Part shown: piece by piece, positions 1 through 5,627 of the stretch
How positions within the stretch are numbered: the stretch's first letter is position 1
Layout: each line of letters starts with the position of its first letter
Assembly (NCBI GenBank): GCA_964491375.1
Contig: CAZBGL010000069.1
Coordinates: forward strand, 1 to 5,642
Direction of reading: 5' to 3'
Length of the DNA: 5,642 nucleotides
Source: CAZBGL01 sp964491375
GTDB lineage: Bacteria > Desulfobacterota > Deferrisomatia > Deferrisomatales > Deferrisomataceae
The notes under the pieces: generated by a model
Databases searched by the model: none
The model's input: the letters and a program-made list of their open reading frames with translations, nothing else
Told to the model about the DNA's origin: nothing
Program-made: the position numbers and the translations under genes

Positions 1-842
1 TGGCCCGGGCGGTGGTGCGCGAGGGCGCCGGGTTCACGGTGAGCTCGTTCCGGGCCGAGAACCTGACCCCGGAGGCGGCCGCCCTGCTGGCCCGGGGCGG
101 CACCCGCACCCTGACCGTGGCCCTGGAGGCGGGGTCCGAGCGCCTCCGCCGCGCGATCGGGAAACGGCTCTCTCGCGAGCAGATCCTCGAGGCGGCCCGT
201 GCCGCCCGGAAGGCAGGCCTGTCCAACCTCCGGATCTACGCCATGGTGGGCCTGCCCACCGAGACCGACGAGGACGTGGAGGAACTGGCCCTCCTTGCCG
301 CGGATGCGCGCAGGGCCTTCGGGGGCACGGTGACCCTGAGCGTGGCGCCCTTTGTGCCCAAGCCCCACACCCCCTTCCAGTGGGACCCCATGGTCCCCGA
401 GGCCCTCCTGAGGCGCCGGATCCGGAGACTCCAGGCCCTGTGCGGCCGCACGGGGGTGCACGCCGTGGCCGAGTCCCCCAAGTGGGCCCGGGTGCAGGGC
501 CTGCTCAGCCGCGGGAACCGTGCGGTGGCAGAGCTCCTGGAGGCCGCCGTGCGCACCGGCGACTGGCGCGGGGTCCTGCGTTCCGCCCCGGCCCGCCGGG
601 TGCTGGACGAGGCGGCGGATCCGGATGCGCCCCTACCGTGGGACTTCGTGGACGGGGTCCCCTCCCGGGAACACCTTCTGGGCGAACGCCGAGCCGCCCA
701 AAGCGGTGCGGAACCGCTCCCGTGCCACCCCGGCCCCTGCCGGACGTGCGGGATATGCCGGGAAGAGCACGCCAGTACTCAGAACAGTTCCACGGCAGGG
801 GCCCCTTCCGGGGTGCCCTCCTGCCCCAGGGCCTCCCGGTGA
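1..842 (+). CDS. Radical SAM protein, B12-binding/TIGR03960-like, C-terminal part (5' truncated)
   Basis: The frame is open from base 3, so the true start lies left of the window; the GTG at 12 is internal. About 279 residues are visible. The N-terminal B12-binding region and the radical SAM CxxxCxxC cluster would be upstream and cannot be checked. The visible part matches the second half of a radical SAM barrel: a strand reading TLTVALEAGSERLRR (SAM-contacting, EAGSE type), then IYAMVGLPTETDEDVEEL, the usual G-x-P-x-E-T segment, then VPKPHTPFQW, typical of these B12-binding radical SAM enzymes. After PLPWDFVDG comes a C-x4-C-x2-C-x2-C cluster at bases 723-758, followed by about 28 unconserved residues. 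In relatives this cysteine-rich end closes the radical SAM part, sometimes before a DUF2344 domain; here the gene stops instead. The substrate is unknown. The last 64 bases overlap the convergent MCP-like gene. Family confidence is good, specific function low. Confidence 0.85.
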   Translation, partial: ARAVVREGAGFTVSSFRAENLTPEAAALLARGGTRTLTVALEAGSERLRRAIGKRLSREQILEAARAARKAGLSNLRIYAMVGLPTETDEDVEELALLAADARRAFGGTVTLSVAPFVPKPHTPFQWDPMVPEALLRRRIRRLQALCGRTGVHAVAESPKWARVQGLLSRGNRAVAELLEAAVRTGDWRGVLRSAPARRVLDEAADPDAPLPWDFVDGVPSREHLLGERRAAQSGAEPLPCHPGPCRTCGICREEHASTQNSSTAGAPSGVPSCPRASR

Positions 843-2071
843 GCCGTCCTTTGGGGCTCCATCCGGTAGGCCCCAAACATCTCCTCCACACCGAAGGGTT
901 CGGGGAAGGGCCCCTCGGGCTCCCGGGCGGATTCTAGGAGCGCCTCCGTGTGCCGGATCATGCGATCCAGTGCGTCGACCACTTGATCGAGCCGCTGGCG
1001 GACCACGTCCTGGAACTGGAGACCGGCAAAGGTCTCCATCACGGTCTCTGCCACCCGGCGGCCGTGTTCCCTGGCCTCGGCGAGCACCCCGCGGTGGATC
1101 CGCTCCAGGGCTGCGCTCCTCTCGTCGATCTCCCCCAGGGCATCGGCGAAAAACTCCAGCAGCCTGCGCTCCTCCGCTTCCTTTTCGGGATCGAGCTTGG
1201 CCGCGAACTGCTCGTGGATCGCCCGCCGCACGGCCGAAAGGCCCTGGGAGATCTCCACCGCAGCACGGGCCGATTGCTGGGCCAGATTGTGGACCTCGCT
1301 CGCCACGACCGCGAACGCCCGGCCGCGGTCTCCCGCGCGGGCCGCCTCGATGGAGGCATTGATGGCCAAGACCTTCGTCCTGTCCGCCAGGTCTTCCACG
1401 AGACAGGCGAGCCGGCTCAGGTCGTCAGCCCGGCGTCTCACCGCCTCCACCCGCTCCCTGTCCAGAGCCAGATCCCCGGAGCGGGCGTCGATGTAGCGCC
1501 TCATCACCCCGATGGCGTTCCGGACCGCCTGGCGCTTGCCGGTGCCCTCTTGATCCCGTCCCTCCGCCTCGGTCAAGGCGCGCTCGAGGCCTCCGATGAG
1601 ATCCCGGATGGTCTCGTCCACACGTCTCGTGCTCTCCACCAGACGCTTCGCCGCCTCTTCGGTTGAACCCACCACCGCCTTGATCTGGCGGACCAGCACC
1701 GCCTTGGCGGCCCGGTACTGGCCCAGGGTCGCCACCAGCTGGTCCGCATAGGCCGACAACCGCGTATGGGCGCCTTCCACCGCCTGCATCTCTTCCTGCA
1801 CGGCGCGTGTCTCCCGGCCCCTCGCCCTCCGCGCCCGGAGCCCCAGGGCACTCCGGACACACGCCCCGAGCACGGTCGCCCCCACCAGGACGAGGCTGAG
1901 GGCCGGTTCGTGGAGCGTGCCCCCCCACGATACGTGCACGCCTGCGATGAACGCCGCGCCCACGAGCCCCCCGCCTACCAACACGCCGGCCCCCTCCCGC
2001 GCCGCGGGCCCTAACCAGGCAACCCGTCCGGCCGCGACAAGTCCACCTGTCTCCGCATGACCCGCGTTCAT
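779..2071 (-). CDS. Membrane-anchored MCP-like signalling protein with C-terminal CheZ-like motif
   Basis: 430 residues. The ATG at 2071 overlaps the receiver gene's stop as ATGA, with GGAGAGGA a few bases upstream. A longer in-frame start at 2164 would lie inside the receiver gene and was rejected. Two membrane segments (about 28-49 and 57-78) are joined by a loop of only about seven residues, so there is no periplasmic sensor domain. Long helices follow from residue 87. The MCP hairpin tip spans about 228-274 and reads TKVLAINASIEAARAGD, then GRAFAVVASEVHNLA, close to the canonical CheA/CheW-contact region. The returning helix ends in LQFQDVVRQ (351-359), where D355 and Q359 match the spacing of the CheZ catalytic Asp and Gln. 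The tail contains YRMEPQRTAHREAL. In known chemoreceptors the hairpin controls CheA. Here, with an adjacent CheY and no visible CheA, it may bind or dephosphorylate that receiver (inference). The MCP-type assignment is firm; ligand and output are unknown. Confidence 0.88.
   Translation of the reverse strand: MNAGHAETGGLVAAGRVAWLGPAAREGAGVLVGGGLVGAAFIAGVHVSWGGTLHEPALSLVLVGATVLGACVRSALGLRARRARGRETRAVQEEMQAVEGAHTRLSAYADQLVATLGQYRAAKAVLVRQIKAVVGSTEEAAKRLVESTRRVDETIRDLIGGLERALTEAEGRDQEGTGKRQAVRNAIGVMRRYIDARSGDLALDRERVEAVRRRADDLSRLACLVEDLADRTKVLAINASIEAARAGDRGRAFAVVASEVHNLAQQSARAAVEISQGLSAVRRAIHEQFAAKLDPEKEAEERRLLEFFADALGEIDERSAALERIHRGVLAEAREHGRRVAETVMETFAGLQFQDVVRQRLDQVVDALDRMIRHTEALLESAREPEGPFPEPFGVEEMFGAYRMEPQRTAHREALGQEGTPEGAPAVELF
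794..825. terminator. GC-rich hairpin in the convergent 3' overlap
   Basis: GGCAGG (794-799) can pair with CCTGCC (820-825). Inside it, GGC and CCC (800-805) pair with GGG and GCC (811-817) around a small bulge at 814, leaving a five-base loop at 806-810. This gives about 12 G:C-rich pairs. The hairpin lies in the coding sequence of both convergent genes, 17 bases before the plus-strand stop codon and 13 bases before the minus-strand stop codon. Neither side has a run of T, so it is not a classic intrinsic terminator. It may slow polymerase or protect 3' ends in both directions, or may simply follow from the G+C content. Confidence 0.3.
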
Positions 2072-2466
2072 CTCCAATCCTCTCCCAGCCTCGTTTCCGT
2101 CCCGGGCAGCACCCGTCGCAACACGCCGAGAAGGTGGTCGGCCCCAACGGGTTTGACCAGCCACCCCGTGGCACCGGCCGCCCGCGCCTCTCGGCGCTTG
2201 GCCTGCTGGGACTCGGTCGTGAGCATCAGGATGGGCACGAAACGGAACGCCCTCCGCCGTCTGACCTCCCGAACCAACGAGATCCCGTCCATGCCGGGCA
2301 TGTGGAGATCGGTGATCACGAGATCGGGCCGAAGGCCGGCCTGGAGCTTTTCCAGGGCCTCGTATCCGTCGCCGGCCTTGGCCACACGGAACCCCGCTCG
2401 GGCCAGCAGACCCTCCAGGCTCAGGAGGATCGTCGCCGAGTCATCCACGATGAGCACGGTCTTCAT
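2068..2466 (-). CDS. Single-domain CheY-like response regulator
   Basis: 132 residues forming one receiver domain with no output domain. All hallmark residues are present: acidic pair D8-D9 in VLIVDDS, phospho-acceptor D53 in DLVITDLHMPGMDG, T83/T84 in ILMLTTES, and K105 in GWLVKPV. The stretch from TTES to GATGWLVKPV resembles CheY proteins of chemotaxis-type clusters more than DNA-binding regulators. It should act in the cytoplasm as a phosphate-switched binding protein. The ATG at 2466 is preceded by GGAGG with an eight-base spacer, and the gene begins 30 bases after the winged-helix gene, which supports co-transcription. Its stop overlaps the MCP-like start as ATGA, implying translational coupling and probably a working pair. 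Likely phosphodonors are the hybrid kinase upstream in the same block or a CheA elsewhere; the sequence cannot decide. Confidence 0.93.
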   Translation of the reverse strand: MKTVLIVDDSATILLSLEGLLARAGFRVAKAGDGYEALEKLQAGLRPDLVITDLHMPGMDGISLVREVRRRRAFRFVPILMLTTESQQAKRREARAAGATGWLVKPVGADHLLGVLRRVLPGTETRLGEDWR

Positions 2467-2496
2467 CGCGTTCGCCTCCGTGTGGGCCTCTCGTGC

Positions 2497-3030
2497 TCAG
2501 GCCCCGTGTACCTTGCCGGCAGCCCCCGGCCACACGATCTCGTGCCCCATGAACCGCCCGTCGGCGAGCACGAGGTCCACGGTCAACCCGTGGTGGGCCC
2601 GGAGCGCGGTGACCAAGTGGTCTCGCAGCGAATCGGCCAGCCGTCCCGGCTTGGGTTGCAACTGCACGCTGAGGGTCCCCCTCAGTCCGTCCACGCCGAT
2701 CCGTACCAGCCGGAACCCCTGGAAGGGGGGCACGGCACAGACCTCCTGCACCGTCGTGGCCACCCGGCCCGCCACGGCGTCCTCCGCCTCGAACAACATC
2801 CGGAGGGGCCGGTAAAAGGGGTGGTGGGGGTCCAATGCGAACACGTGGTGCCGTCGTTCCCGGGTTCGCCGGACCAGCCCGATCTCGACGAGCTCGTCCA
2901 GGGCCGCCTTTGCCGACGAGGAGGGAAGCTTTCCTTTCCGCGAGATCTCGCGGCCGGTTGCGTGTTCAAGGTGGAAAAGGGCTCGGATCACGCGAACCTT
3001 GGACGTCGTACCCACGATCTTGACCAGCAT
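2497..3030 (-). CDS. Winged-helix protein with degenerate nucleotidyltransferase-like C-terminus
   Basis: 177 residues. Residues 4-66 form a winged helix-turn-helix: KVRVIRALF (helix 1), TGREISRKGKLPSSSAKAALDELVEIG split into helices 2 and 3 (25-51), and a basic wing with RRTRERRHH (54-62). LDPHHPFYRPLRMLFEAE (66-83) is the linker typical of helix-turn-helix proteins fused to a small nucleotidyltransferase domain. The rest (84-177), including GLTVDLVLADGRF (148-160), has the length and end pattern of that domain, but I see no G-S motif and no D-x-D, so catalysis is unlikely. The protein aligns along most of its length with the product of 4812-5501 and is apparently a paralogue. The ATG at 3030 has AGAGGA four bases upstream. 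A promoter and palindrome in the 187-base gap before it suggest autoregulation (inference). DNA binding is likely; the target is unknown. Confidence 0.8.
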   Translation of the reverse strand: MLVKIVGTTSKVRVIRALFHLEHATGREISRKGKLPSSSAKAALDELVEIGLVRRTRERRHHVFALDPHHPFYRPLRMLFEAEDAVAGRVATTVQEVCAVPPFQGFRLVRIGVDGLRGTLSVQLQPKPGRLADSLRDHLVTALRAHHGLTVDLVLADGRFMGHEIVWPGAAGKVHGA

Positions 3031-3155
3031 GGGGTCCTCTACCCGGCACTACCTGAATCCGTATGCCTCGGAACGCCGCGACGCCGCCACGGCCTGGGGA
3101 CAACCTAAGTCAGTGGATCGGGCCTTCTTCTATCCCCCTTGACCTCCCAGAGTGG

Positions 3156-3184
3156 AATATGTTGTTCGGATTTTCGCACGCAAA
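3156..3184 (-). promoter_or_regulatory. Candidate sigma70-type promoter for the wHTH/CheY/MCP genes
   Basis: On the minus strand, TTTGCG (3184-3179) and CATATT (3161-3156) are separated by exactly 17 bases, in the only AT-rich patch of the 187-base gap. The -10 matches consensus at 4 of 6 positions and the -35 at about 3 of 6, so the promoter would be weak or activator-dependent. It would start transcription about 120 bases before the ATG at 3030. It could let the last three genes be expressed separately from the kinase. Confidence 0.35.
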
Positions 3185-3190
3185 GATCCG
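3167..3190. promoter_or_regulatory. 24-bp imperfect palindrome, candidate operator
   Basis: Each 12-base half reads close to CGGATcTTtGCg; 9 of 12 positions are symmetric, with perfect CGGAT/ATCCG outer arms (3167-3171 and 3186-3190). It overlaps the candidate -35 element at 3179-3184, where a bound dimer would block polymerase. Further copies of the CGGAT/ATCCG arm occur in the same gap near 3202-3206 and 3057-3061. A dimeric winged-helix protein, perhaps one of the two encoded here, is the natural candidate ligand (inference). The 8-mer ACGCAAAG inside it (3178-3185, plus strand) recurs at 4785-4792, before the kinase gene. Confidence 0.35.
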
Positions 3191-3217
3191 CCACGACGAG
3201 CCGGATACCCCCGGGGA

Positions 3218-4753
3218 CTAAGGGGATGCCCCGCTCCCCCCGACTCCGGTCAGCCGGTGGATGAGATCGAACAACTCGCTGCGACGCCAGGGCTTCCGGA
3301 GGACCACCGCGTCAGGGACGGCGCGCACCAGTTCCCGGCAGCGAGGCGAGTTGGGATCCCCGGTGGCCACGACCACCGGGAGCTCCGGATACCGGCGCCT
3401 CGCCTCTTGTACCACCTCCACCCCGGAAAGGGCGTCCAGGCACACATCGGTGATCAACAGCCGCGGCCGGGGGCTTCTTTCACGCTGGAAGAACCGCACC
3501 GCGTCCTCGCCCCTGGAGAAACCGAGCACGTGCCATCCGGCCTCTTTCAGGATCTCGCCCGTGATTTCGAGCACGGCCTCGTCGTCGTCCACAAGGACGA
3601 TCCCCCCCGTTTCCTCTCCTTCCGGGGAACCGGCGTACCCACGCCCCTGGGAAGCCGGCACGAACACGTCGAACCGGGTCCCTTTGCCCGCGGCCGTGCG
3701 CACGGCAACAGCCCCTCCCACGGCAGCCACGAACCGCCTCACCACGTCGAGCCCCAGCCCTTTGCCTCCGGACCTCGCGCTCACGAACGGATCGAAGAGC
3801 CGGTGGAGCGAGCCGTCCGGAAGCCCGGGGCCGTCGTCCTCCACAGAAAACCGGGCGTATCCTCCGCCACCCTCGCGGCAAAAGTTGAGCACGGCATCAC
3901 CCGGCACGGCTTTGCCGTACGAGAACGACACCCGGATTCGCCCCCGCCCGTTCATGGCCTGTGCCGCATTGAGGCACAGGTTCATCAGCACCCGGTCCAG
4001 CTCGGTGACGTCGCAAAATACCCGGCAACCCCGGAGGCCCTGCACGCTGTGGCACAGTTCCAGTTCGATCCCCGAGGGCAGGATCTGTCGCGCGCTGCGC
4101 ACGAACCGCTCGAGCGCGTCCGACCCGAGGTCGAGCCCCCGATCGCGCGGTGCCTCGGGAGCGGCGCGCTGGCTGATCAGATTTTCTAAGGACTTTATGT
4201 ACTCCACCGCCTTGTGAGCGGCGGCCAGGATCTTTTTCAGGTTCTCCTGGACCGGGTCGTGCTGGGGCATGGCCCGGGACGCCAGGTCGGCGTTGCCGAG
4301 AATGGGGACGAACAGGTTCCCCAGGTCGTGGACGAACCCTGCCACCAACAGGTGGAAAGGCGCGTCGGAGGACCGGCCCTGGGGTTTCCACGCCCCTTCG
4401 GGCCCCACGTAGGGCCGGGCAAGACCGAGGACGTCACGCCCCTGGCAAGGCCCTCGCTGCACTGTGAACGCCATGTTCAGGACTCCTTCCCAGTCCTTGG
4501 ATCCCGCGATCCGGACCCGGAGATTGCCAACCCCCCTGCGCAGGGCTGCGAACACAAGGCGCCGGTCCTCGGCCCAAATGGCCCGGAGGGCGAGCCGGGG
4601 GCAGGCCTGGAGCGCCTGCCGGGGATAGCCGGTCACGCGCTCCGCTCCAGGGCTGACATAGATGAACCGTGGACGGGAGGGGCCGTTGCGAAGATGGAAC
4701 AGGATGAACCCCTCGGCCTCGAGCACCCCCCGGAGACCCTGCCCATCCGCCAC
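3218..4753 (-). CDS. Soluble hybrid histidine kinase (PAS-HisKA-HATPase_c-REC)
   Basis: 511 residues from the GTG at 4753. A PAS domain (about 10-120) shows FIYVSPGAERVTGYP and an A-E-D-R turn. The H-box FVHDLGNLFVPILGNADLA puts the phospho-acceptor at H142, in the HD-x-x-N style of NtrB-like and hybrid kinases. The ATP-binding domain has the N-box NLCLNAAQAM (N262), G1 DDGPGL (306-311), F-box LFDPF (319-323) and G2 GGKGLGL (329-335). A C-terminal receiver has D389-D391, phospho-acceptor D436 in LLITDVCLDALSGVE (L-D-A replaces the usual M-P), T464 and K487. No membrane segment or signal peptide is seen, so it should sense a cytoplasmic cue through PAS. An ATG at 4945 would overlap the upstream gene by 134 bases, but third-position G/C favours the other frame there. 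The GTG at 4753 begins just before PAS, although its GGAG is only two or three bases away. No HPt or DNA-binding output is fused; the nearby CheY may be a partner. Confidence 0.9.
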   Translation of the reverse strand: MADGQGLRGVLEAEGFILFHLRNGPSRPRFIYVSPGAERVTGYPRQALQACPRLALRAIWAEDRRLVFAALRRGVGNLRVRIAGSKDWEGVLNMAFTVQRGPCQGRDVLGLARPYVGPEGAWKPQGRSSDAPFHLLVAGFVHDLGNLFVPILGNADLASRAMPQHDPVQENLKKILAAAHKAVEYIKSLENLISQRAAPEAPRDRGLDLGSDALERFVRSARQILPSGIELELCHSVQGLRGCRVFCDVTELDRVLMNLCLNAAQAMNGRGRIRVSFSYGKAVPGDAVLNFCREGGGGYARFSVEDDGPGLPDGSLHRLFDPFVSARSGGKGLGLDVVRRFVAAVGGAVAVRTAAGKGTRFDVFVPASQGRGYAGSPEGEETGGIVLVDDDEAVLEITGEILKEAGWHVLGFSRGEDAVRFFQRERSPRPRLLITDVCLDALSGVEVVQEARRRYPELPVVVATGDPNSPRCRELVRAVPDAVVLRKPWRRSELFDLIHRLTGVGGSGASP

Positions 4754-4811
4754 CCCTCCCCCGCGGGCCTCGGTATTGCCAAAAACGCAAAGCGTCCACA
4801 GAGGGCCTGGG

Positions 4812-5501
4812 TCAGGTTCGGTGCCGGTCTCTGGAGGACGGCCGGGAGAGCTCCCCCCTTGAAACGCGTTCCCCGTGGTCCGGGAACTGCACCGGCTCGC
4901 CGCACACCGCCGATCCGTCTGTGCTTCGGCCGCCCGAGTAGTCATCGGAAAACTCCTGCCACACCCCGAAACGCTCCGAACCCGCCGCCGGGTCTGAAAC
5001 GAAACCGCAAAAGTCCAACCCGTACCGATTCACGATCTGTTCGTGCACGTCTTCTCTGCCCAGAGCGGGCTTCCCGGCGAGTAAGGCGAGCACTTCTCCT
5101 CTCTCCGTGAACGAAAGGGCGAGGCTTCGGACATCCATCCCTGCCCTGCGAAGCCTTTCGGCCAGGAACTCGGCCAAGGCGTCGGGCAGAGCGGCCTCCG
5201 CCCGGAACAGGGCCCGGACCGCCTGGAAGAGGTGATGCTGCGGGTTGAGCCCGTATCGTGTCTTGCCCGCCGTCCGGACCCGAACCACCACCCCCACGCC
5301 CACCAGTTCCCGCAACGCCTGTGCGGCAGTGGATGCCGGCATCCGGGCCCGCCGGGCCACCTCGCGCCCCGACATGGGCTTGCCCGCATCCAGCAGGGCT
5401 CCCAGCACCTTCACCCGGGATACGCTCCCGAGCACCCGGCACAGAAGAAACCCGGGAGTGGCCACGTGAAGTTCTGGAAAATTTCGCGACACGGCAACCA
5501 T
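4812..5501 (-). CDS. Winged-helix protein, paralogue of the 2497-3030 product
   Basis: 229 residues from the ATG at 5501, first gene of the minus-strand block. The winged helix-turn-helix spans about 24-86: SRVKVLGALLDAG (helix 1), MSGREVARRARMPASTAAQALRELVGVG split into helices 2 and 3, then a VVVRVRTAGKTRYGL wing. LNPQHHLFQAVRALFRAE (85-102) matches the linker of the 2497-3030 product and of helix-turn-helix/nucleotidyltransferase fusions. Residues 123-181 (for example SLALSFTERGE and YGLDFCGF) could be an eroded nucleotidyltransferase domain: R-G-E survives, but the G-S pair and the D-x-D do not. A polar 48-residue tail absent from the paralogue follows W181. Start choice: GGAG lies two bases before this ATG and a stronger AAGGAGG about 15 bases before it. 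The ATG at 5576 has no good ribosome site and would add 25 low-complexity residues. A GTG at 5492 is also possible. Probably a transcriptional regulator; target unknown. Confidence 0.78.
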   Translation of the reverse strand: MVAVSRNFPELHVATPGFLLCRVLGSVSRVKVLGALLDAGKPMSGREVARRARMPASTAAQALRELVGVGVVVRVRTAGKTRYGLNPQHHLFQAVRALFRAEAALPDALAEFLAERLRRAGMDVRSLALSFTERGEVLALLAGKPALGREDVHEQIVNRYGLDFCGFVSDPAAGSERFGVWQEFSDDYSGGRSTDGSAVCGEPVQFPDHGERVSRGELSRPSSRDRHRT

Positions 5502-5576
5502 GACTCCTGCTTCGCTCCTCCTTGAGCTGTCGACGGCGGTGCGTTGGCGACTCTTCCCCTGAGCCCCCCATGCCAT

Positions 5577-5627
5577 TCAAGACACGCGCAACAATATATA
5601 TTTTGAGAACACGACGGGGGACCTCCT
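5577..5627 (-). other. Shine-Dalgarno-led 11-codon upstream frame
   Basis: On the minus strand a perfect AGGAGGT (5627-5621) sits eight bases before a GTG at 5612, which opens an 11-codon frame encoding (M)FSKYILLRVS and ending in TGA at 5579-5577. An ATG follows immediately at 5576, in the same frame as the winged-helix gene. It could be a leader peptide coupled to that gene, or the ribosome site may be a chance match. Eleven codons are too few to prove translation. Confidence 0.25.
5593..5602. promoter_or_regulatory. AT-rich palindromic patch, possible promoter core
   Basis: AATATATATT is a perfect 10-bp palindrome in an otherwise G+C-rich leader, about 90 bases before the winged-helix start. 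It contains TATATT on both strands, which could serve as a -10 element, but I find no convincing -35 hexamer at 16-18 bases on either strand. Most of the 5502-5642 region shows nothing else beyond the Shine-Dalgarno-led short frame and a repeated TCRAGACAC (5577-5585 and 5627-5635). Confidence 0.25.

Noticed and set aside
520..1362. Plus-strand open frame (280 codons) joining the radical SAM end to the MCP-like region
   Set aside because: Out of frame with the radical SAM gene and extremely rich in P, R, G and A; a shadow.
2072..2164. Longer N-terminus for the MCP-like protein
   Set aside because: The extra 31 residues lie within the receiver gene. The ATGA junction with an upstream GGAGAGGA is a much better start.
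2134..3108. Plus-strand open frame (324 codons) across the receiver and winged-helix genes
   Set aside because: Antisense to two genes with clear domains; no motif and no sensible ribosome site.
3139..3166. TTGACC on the plus strand as a promoter -35
   Set aside because: The nearest -10-like hexamer is only 13 bases away, and no real plus-strand gene follows.
3152..4189. Long plus-strand open frame (345 codons) across the kinase gene
   Set aside because: It lies antisense to a kinase with complete motifs. G+C-rich codons on one strand leave long open frames on the other; the translation is rich in H, P, R and G and shows no domain.
4214..5110. Plus-strand open frame (298 codons)
   Set aside because: Covers parts of the kinase and winged-helix genes on the opposite strand and has biased, featureless composition.
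5559..5576. Possible sigma54 promoter on the minus strand (TGGCAT...GCTC)
   Set aside because: The GG-N10-GC core is not met: ten bases after GG the sequence reads TC.
5577..5579. TGA as a selenocysteine codon joining the upstream 11 codons to the winged-helix frame
   Set aside because: No flanking conserved residues or recognisable SECIS-type hairpin, and an independent ATG start suffices.
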